A model generated the notes under the pieces. The model made no database searches, had not been told where the DNA came from, and saw only the letters and a program-made list of their open reading frames with translations. The position numbers and the translations under genes were made by a program. Positions 5,852 through 9,016 of a DNA stretch of 9,016 nt are shown here, in pieces (position 1 is the stretch's first letter; each line of letters begins with the position of its first letter). Origin of the DNA: Firmicutes bacterium UBA6811 (lineage in GTDB: Bacteria > Bacillota > SHA-98 > UBA4971); NCBI GenBank assembly GCA_002452295.1, contig DKEX01000129.1:12529-21544 (forward strand), in the 5' to 3' direction.

Positions 5852-7132
5852 ATGCTGGACATCAAGTTGATCAGGCAGAGCCCCGAGGTCGTGCGGGACG
5901 CCCTCGCACGGCGCAGGGACGACGACGCCGTCCTGGATGAAGTGCTCGCTGCCGACGAGGAGAGGCGCAGGCTCATCTACGAGGTCGAGCAGCTCAAGAA
6001 GCGGCGGAACGAGGTGTCAGATGACATCGGGCGCATGAAGAAGGAGGGGCGTGACGCAAGCGCCGCCATCCTCGAGATGCGCGAGGTGTCCGCGAAGATC
6101 AAGGAGATGGACGACGCCGTGCGGACGCTCGATGAGAGGCTCACGACGCTCCTCCTTGCGATCCCGAACGTGCCGCATCCGTCGGTCCCGCTCGGCAAGG
6201 ATGAGTCCGAGAACGTGGAGGTCCGCAGGTGGGAGACGCCCAGGGAGTTCGGCATCGAGCCGAAGGCCCACTGGGACATCGGCGTGGACCTCGGGATCCT
6301 CGACTTCGAGCGCGCGGCCAAGATAACCGGCGCGCGGTTCACGGTGTTCCGCGGAGCCGGGGCGCGCCTCGTGCGGGCGCTCATCTCCTTCATGATCGAC
6401 ATCCATACGAGGGAGCACGGCTACACGGAGATCTACCCGCCGTTCCTCGTGAACCGCGAGAGCATGATAGGGACCGGGCAGCTCCCGAAGTTTGCGGAAG
6501 ACATGTTCCGCTGCGAGGGCACCGACTACTACCTGGTCCCCACGGCCGAGGTGCCGGTCACGAACCTCTATCGCGGCGAGATCCTCGACGCAGGCCGGCT
6601 TCCCATATGCCACGTGGCCTACACGGCGTGCTTCCGGGCGGAGGCCGGGTCAGCGGGGCGCGATACCCGGGGCCTTGTGAGGCAGCACGAGTTCGACAAG
6701 GTGGAGCTCGTGAAGTTCGTGAGGCCCGAGACGTCCTACGACGAGCTCGAGAAGCTGGTGGGCGACGCCGAGGACGTGCTACGGCGCCTGGAGTTGCCGT
6801 ACCGGGTAGTCGTGATGTGCACAGGCGACGTCGGGTTCGCGGCGGCGAAGAAGTACGACCCGGAGGTCTGGATGCCGAGCTACGGCAGGTACGTGGAGAT
6901 ATCGTCCTGCAGCAACTTCGAGGCGTTCCAGGCGAGGCGTGCGGACATCAAGTTCCGGCCGGCGCCGGGGGCGAAGCCTGAGTACGTGCACACGCTGAAC
7001 GGGTCGGGCCTTGCGGTGGGCCGCACGTTTGCGGCGATCCTCGAGAACTACCAGGAGGCCGACGGGTCGGTCACGATCCCGGAGGCGCTGCGGCCGTACA
7101 TGGGTGGGCTTGAGCGGATCACGAAGGAGTAA
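5852..7132 (+). CDS. serS: Seryl-tRNA synthetase
   Basis: 426 residues, the standard bacterial length. The N-terminal ~100 residues form the long antiparallel coiled-coil arm that contacts the tRNA-Ser variable arm. The class II catalytic core has motif 1 (HGYTEIYPP, residues 189-197), TAE at 231-233 (serine binding region), motif 2 (starting FRAEAGSAGRDTRG at 261) and motif 3 (GSGLAVGRTFAAILENYQ, 384-401, with the ATP-binding Arg 391). The enzyme activates serine with ATP and charges tRNA-Ser, and also tRNA-Sec where present. The start is ATG 5852: MLDIKLIR is the canonical beginning and GGAGGG (5840-5845) is 6 nt upstream. The in-frame ATG at 5846 abuts the ribosome site, and the frame back to 5681 runs through the T-box. 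Expression is expected to rise under serine limitation via the T-box. Confidence 0.98.
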   Translation: MLDIKLIRQSPEVVRDALARRRDDDAVLDEVLAADEERRRLIYEVEQLKKRRNEVSDDIGRMKKEGRDASAAILEMREVSAKIKEMDDAVRTLDERLTTLLLAIPNVPHPSVPLGKDESENVEVRRWETPREFGIEPKAHWDIGVDLGILDFERAAKITGARFTVFRGAGARLVRALISFMIDIHTREHGYTEIYPPFLVNRESMIGTGQLPKFAEDMFRCEGTDYYLVPTAEVPVTNLYRGEILDAGRLPICHVAYTACFRAEAGSAGRDTRGLVRQHEFDKVELVKFVRPETSYDELEKLVGDAEDVLRRLELPYRVVVMCTGDVGFAAAKKYDPEVWMPSYGRYVEISSCSNFEAFQARRADIKFRPAPGAKPEYVHTLNGSGLAVGRTFAAILENYQEADGSVTIPEALRPYMGGLERITKE

Positions 7133-7142
7133 TGACCGCGAG

Positions 7143-7170
7143 GTGCCATCCGCGCGTCGGCGGATGGCGC
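7143..7170 (+). terminator. Hairpin just after serS
   Basis: A perfect 9-bp stem pairs GCCATCCGC (7145-7153) with GCGGATGGC (7160-7168), loop GCGTCG, extended by a T-G and a G-C pair. It begins 11 nt after the serS stop. No T-tract follows (GCTATCGG), so it would be an inefficient terminator at best, or a 3'-end stabilising or processing structure. Confidence 0.42.
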
Positions 7171-7216
7171 GCTATCGGTGCGTCTTTGGTGCGTTGGCGC
7201 TGTTGGCATCCCCTGG

Positions 7217-7245
7217 TTGCCCGGGGCGGTGCCGCATGGTATAAT
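7217..7245 (+). promoter_or_regulatory. Predicted promoter of the tRNA-Ser gene
   Basis: TTGCCC (7217-7222; 4/6 to TTGACA), a 17-bp spacer and a perfect TATAAT (7240-7245). The start would fall near 7252, about 26 nt before the mature tRNA 5' end, leaving a short leader for RNase P removal. The tRNA thus seems to have its own promoter besides possible read-through from serS. Confidence 0.72.
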
Positions 7246-7277
7246 TGCTGTGCCGGGAGGCTCATCCCGGCTGGCGC

Positions 7278-7369
7278 GGAGGAGTGCCCGAGATGGCTTA
7301 AGGGAGCGGTCTTGAAAATCGCCAGGGTCCTTGGGGCCCTCGTGGGTTCGAATCCCACCTCCTCCGCCA
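7278..7369 (+). tRNA. tRNA-Ser (anticodon UGA)
   Basis: A complete 92-nt class II tRNA. Acceptor stem GGAGGAG (7278-7284) pairs with CTCCTCC (7359-7365); discriminator G is 7366 and the CCA end is encoded (7367-7369). Anticodon stem GCGGT/ATCGC (7306-7310/7318-7322) holds loop CTTGAAA with anticodon TGA at 7313-7315. The long variable arm typical of tRNA-Ser is AGGGTCC 7324-7330 paired with GGGCCCT 7334-7340. The T arm is GTGGG-TTCGAAT-CCCAC (7342-7358). It reads UCA and, by wobble, other UCN codons. It lies 145 nt downstream of serS and matches the serS T-box at both contact points. Confidence 0.98.
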
Positions 7370-7375
7370 TTACTT

Positions 7376-7394
7376 ATGTACGCTGCGTGTACAT
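7376..7394. terminator. Small palindrome after tRNA-Ser
   Basis: ATGTACGC (7376-7383) pairs with GTGTACAT (7387-7394), including one G-T pair, loop TGC. It lies 7 nt after the tRNA CCA end. There is no T-tract beyond ATTGCG, so termination here would be weak. It may be a 3' trailer structure. Confidence 0.3.
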
Positions 7395-7420
7395 TGCGCG
7401 ACGGGTGGCGCACGGTGGAC

Positions 7421-7452
7421 GACGGGGTCGCCCGGGCACAGGAGACCCCATC
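7421..7452. terminator. Hairpin between tRNA-Ser and the converging ABC gene
   Basis: GGGGTC 7424-7429 pairs with GACCCC 7444-7449, and GA 7421-7422 with TC 7451-7452 across a C-A mismatch. The loop contains the palindrome GCCCGGGC (7430-7437). It lies 17 bp beyond the stop of the minus-strand ATPase gene, where a terminator is expected, but there is no T-tract on either strand. Confidence 0.33.
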
Positions 7453-7468
7453 CGGACGGCGGTCACGC

Positions 7469-8314
7469 TCAACTTGTCGCAAGCTGCGGCGCCTCCGCCT
7501 CCTCGAGGATCACCCTTCGCCGCGGCGGCGCACCGCTTATCCTGCCGCCCCGCCGAAACCCCAGCAGGCTGTGGAGGAGGTCCCATAGCTCACAGAACAG
7601 CGGTGCCTCAGGTGAGCGGGGTCTCGAGAGCGGGTTCCCGATCACGGAGGCGATGCGGCCGGGCTGCTCCGTGAGGACCACGATGCGGTCCCCCTGGGTG
7701 ATCGCCTCTTCGATGTTGTGCGTGACGAACAGGATGGTCACGCGCGTCTCCTGCCAGATGAGAGCAAGCTCGTCCTGGAGGGTCGTCCGGGTGAGCGCGT
7801 CCAGGCTGCCGAAGGGTTCGTCCATGAGCAGAACCCGCGGCCGCACCGATAGCGCCCTGGCGATGGCGACGCGCTGCCTCATGCCGCCGGAGAGCTGGTG
7901 CGGGAAGAGAGCCTCGTAACCGGCAAGCCCGACGAGCTCGAGATACGTGCGGGCCACGCGGCGGCTTTCGGCCTTGCCGGGCACGGTGCGGGTGATGCGA
8001 AGGGCCCGGGCGACGTTCTCGAGGGCCGAAAGCCACGGGAAGAGCTGGTCGAAGCTCTGGAACACGATCATCCGGTCGGTTCCCGGGGTGGTGACGGCGC
8101 GGCCGTCCAACAGCACCGACCCGGCGGTTGGGCGCTCGAAGCCGCCGACGCACCTCAGCAGGGTTGACTTACCGCAGCCTGATGGCCCGATGATGGTGAC
8201 GAACTCGCCGGCGGCCACCGACAGATCGATGCCCTCGAGGGCAACGATCTCGGATCCGTGCGCAGGGAAACGCTTGCCAAGACCACGGAGCACGAGCGCC
8301 ACTTCCGCCCCCAT
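7469..8314 (-). CDS. ABC transporter ATP-binding protein, nitrate/sulfonate/taurine type
   Basis: 281 residues, cytosolic. It has Walker A GPSGCGKST (43-51), Q-loop Q86 in VFQSFDQLFPW, signature LSGGMRQR (141-148), Walker B VLLMDEP (161-167), D-loop SLDAL and switch H199 (FVTHN). It is therefore a complete ATPase. The LFPWLSALENV stretch and overall form fit the SsuB/TauB/NrtD family, which energises uptake of sulfonates, taurine, nitrate, or thiamine-precursor and related small molecules. The substrate cannot be told from the ATPase. Start ATG 8314 has GGGAG 8 nt upstream (complement of 8323-8327). The last ~30 residues (from about FRRGGRIS) form a basic, then acidic tail beyond the usual family end. 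It follows the permease gene by 67 bp on the same strand, so the two form one operon. Confidence 0.92.
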   Translation of the reverse strand: MGAEVALVLRGLGKRFPAHGSEIVALEGIDLSVAAGEFVTIIGPSGCGKSTLLRCVGGFERPTAGSVLLDGRAVTTPGTDRMIVFQSFDQLFPWLSALENVARALRITRTVPGKAESRRVARTYLELVGLAGYEALFPHQLSGGMRQRVAIARALSVRPRVLLMDEPFGSLDALTRTTLQDELALIWQETRVTILFVTHNIEEAITQGDRIVVLTEQPGRIASVIGNPLSRPRSPEAPLFCELWDLLHSLLGFRRGGRISGAPPRRRVILEEAEAPQLATS

Positions 8315-8381
8315 TCACACCACTCCCAGGTAAAAGCTCTTGCGCGCTACGCAGCCAGGCCACCCGCCGGGAACAGCGCCG

Positions 8382-9016
8382 CTACTCCTGCGTCATTCCC
8401 CATCTTCTGACGGTGCGCACCTCGACTGACTCGAAGCAGACTCGCTCAACGATGAGGCCCACGAGAACGATCACGATCATGCCCGCGAACACGCCGGGGA
8501 TCTCCATGAAAAACCGGCGCTTGTAGATGAACCACCCGAGTCCTCCCTCGCCCCCCGACGCACCGAAGACCATCTCGGCGGCGACCAGCGCCTGCCAGGC
8601 CCGGGCCCACGCCACACGCATCCCTGACAGAATGTGCGGGAACGCCCCCGGTATGAGGACCTGGGCCACGAGGTGCAGCCCGTGCAGGCCGAGGTTCCTG
8701 CCGACTTCGATCTGAGTGGCCGGGACAGAGCGCAACCCCGTGTGGAGGTTCGCCATCAGCGGCCAGACGGCGGCGAACCAGATCACGGCGACGATCGACC
8801 TGTAGCCCGTGCCGAGCCAGAGGATGACGATGGGAAGAACGGCGATGCCGGGGAGCGGGTGCAGTATTGCCATGAGCGTCTGGACCCACTCCGAGACGAA
8901 GCGCGCCGACGTCGCCGTCGCAGTGACGAGGACCGCCGAGATCACCGCAAGACCTAGGCCGGCGCCGACCAGGGCGAGGGAGAACCCCAGGCGCCCGAGG
9001 ATCTCGCCGCTGGCCG
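8382..9016 (-). CDS. ABC transporter permease, SsuC/TauC-like (5' end outside window)
   Basis: The frame is open to the window edge, so the N-terminus is missing; about 211 codons are visible, stop TAG at 8382-8384. Several hydrophobic helices are present, e.g. around FSLALVGAGLGLAVISAVLV, LPGIAVLPIVILWLG, IVAVIWFAAVWPLM and the C-terminal VFAGMIVIVLVGLIVERV. The cytoplasmic coupling (EAA-type) loop is EVGRNLGLHGLHLVAQVLIPGAFPHILSGMR, ending in the G...P motif that contacts the ATPase. Features fit the BPD-transporter inner-membrane permease family paired with SsuB/TauB-like ATPases. The internal GTG at 8945 is not taken as the start because the homologous sequence continues upstream of it. 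A substrate-binding protein is not in the window and may lie upstream. Confidence 0.9.
   Translation of the reverse strand, partial: ASGEILGRLGFSLALVGAGLGLAVISAVLVTATATSARFVSEWVQTLMAILHPLPGIAVLPIVILWLGTGYRSIVAVIWFAAVWPLMANLHTGLRSVPATQIEVGRNLGLHGLHLVAQVLIPGAFPHILSGMRVAWARAWQALVAAEMVFGASGGEGGLGWFIYKRRFFMEIPGVFAGMIVIVLVGLIVERVCFESVEVRTVRRWGMTQE

Noticed and set aside
8382..8945. GTG 8945 as the start of the permease
   Set aside because: The frame stays open to the window edge and encodes hydrophobic permease-like sequence upstream, so the true start is outside the window.
1..9016. CRISPR array, insertion sequence, phage or toxin-antitoxin genes
   Set aside because: I saw no regularly spaced repeats, transposase or integrase motifs, or paired small genes; the genes present are metabolic, translation, transport and signalling genes.

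Overview
The window is GC-rich and densely coded. It looks like a chromosomal segment of a high-GC anaerobic bacterium, most likely a member of the Bacillota. The grounds are a four-subunit pyruvate:ferredoxin oxidoreductase operon, strong AGGAGG-type ribosome binding sites, and a T-box riboswitch in front of serS, an arrangement typical of Firmicutes. No species can be named from the sequence alone. No CRISPR array, insertion sequence or phage gene is visible.

Layout. (1) 1-323, plus strand: the last ~107 residues of glyA (serine hydroxymethyltransferase), followed by a strong hairpin. (2) 485-1885, minus strand: a CBS-CBS-PAS-HD signalling protein, convergent with glyA, with three tandem 12-bp repeats at its 3' end. 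(3) 1886-2329: a divergent, gene-free intergenic region holding a promoter for each direction and several stem-loops. (4) 2330-5399, plus strand: porG-porD-porA-porB, overlapping or nearly abutting genes for pyruvate (or a related 2-oxoacid):ferredoxin oxidoreductase. (5) 5400-5851: degenerate direct repeats, a sigma-A-type promoter, then a full serine T-box leader ending in a long terminator hairpin. (6) 5852-7132: serS. (7) 7217-7369: a promoter and a complete tRNA-Ser(UGA). (8) 7469-9016, minus strand: ATPase and (partial) permease of a nitrate/sulfonate/taurine-type ABC importer, which converges on the tRNA.

How the parts fit. The serine theme recurs: glyA interconverts serine and glycine, serS charges tRNA-Ser, and the T-box should sense uncharged tRNA-Ser. 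The leader has a candidate UCA specifier and a UGGC bulge. These are complementary to the UGA anticodon and the GCCA 3' end of the tRNA-Ser encoded just downstream of serS, so sensor, regulated gene and probable effector tRNA lie within about 1.8 kb. The por operon links pyruvate to acetyl-CoA, CO2 and reduced ferredoxin. The divergent CBS-PAS-HD protein may sense energy or redox state, but nothing beyond position ties it to por. No wholly new system is evident. The points most worth a second look are the self-contained T-box/serS/tRNA-Ser locus, the structured por leader, the multi-sensor HD protein and the low-complexity tail on PorD.
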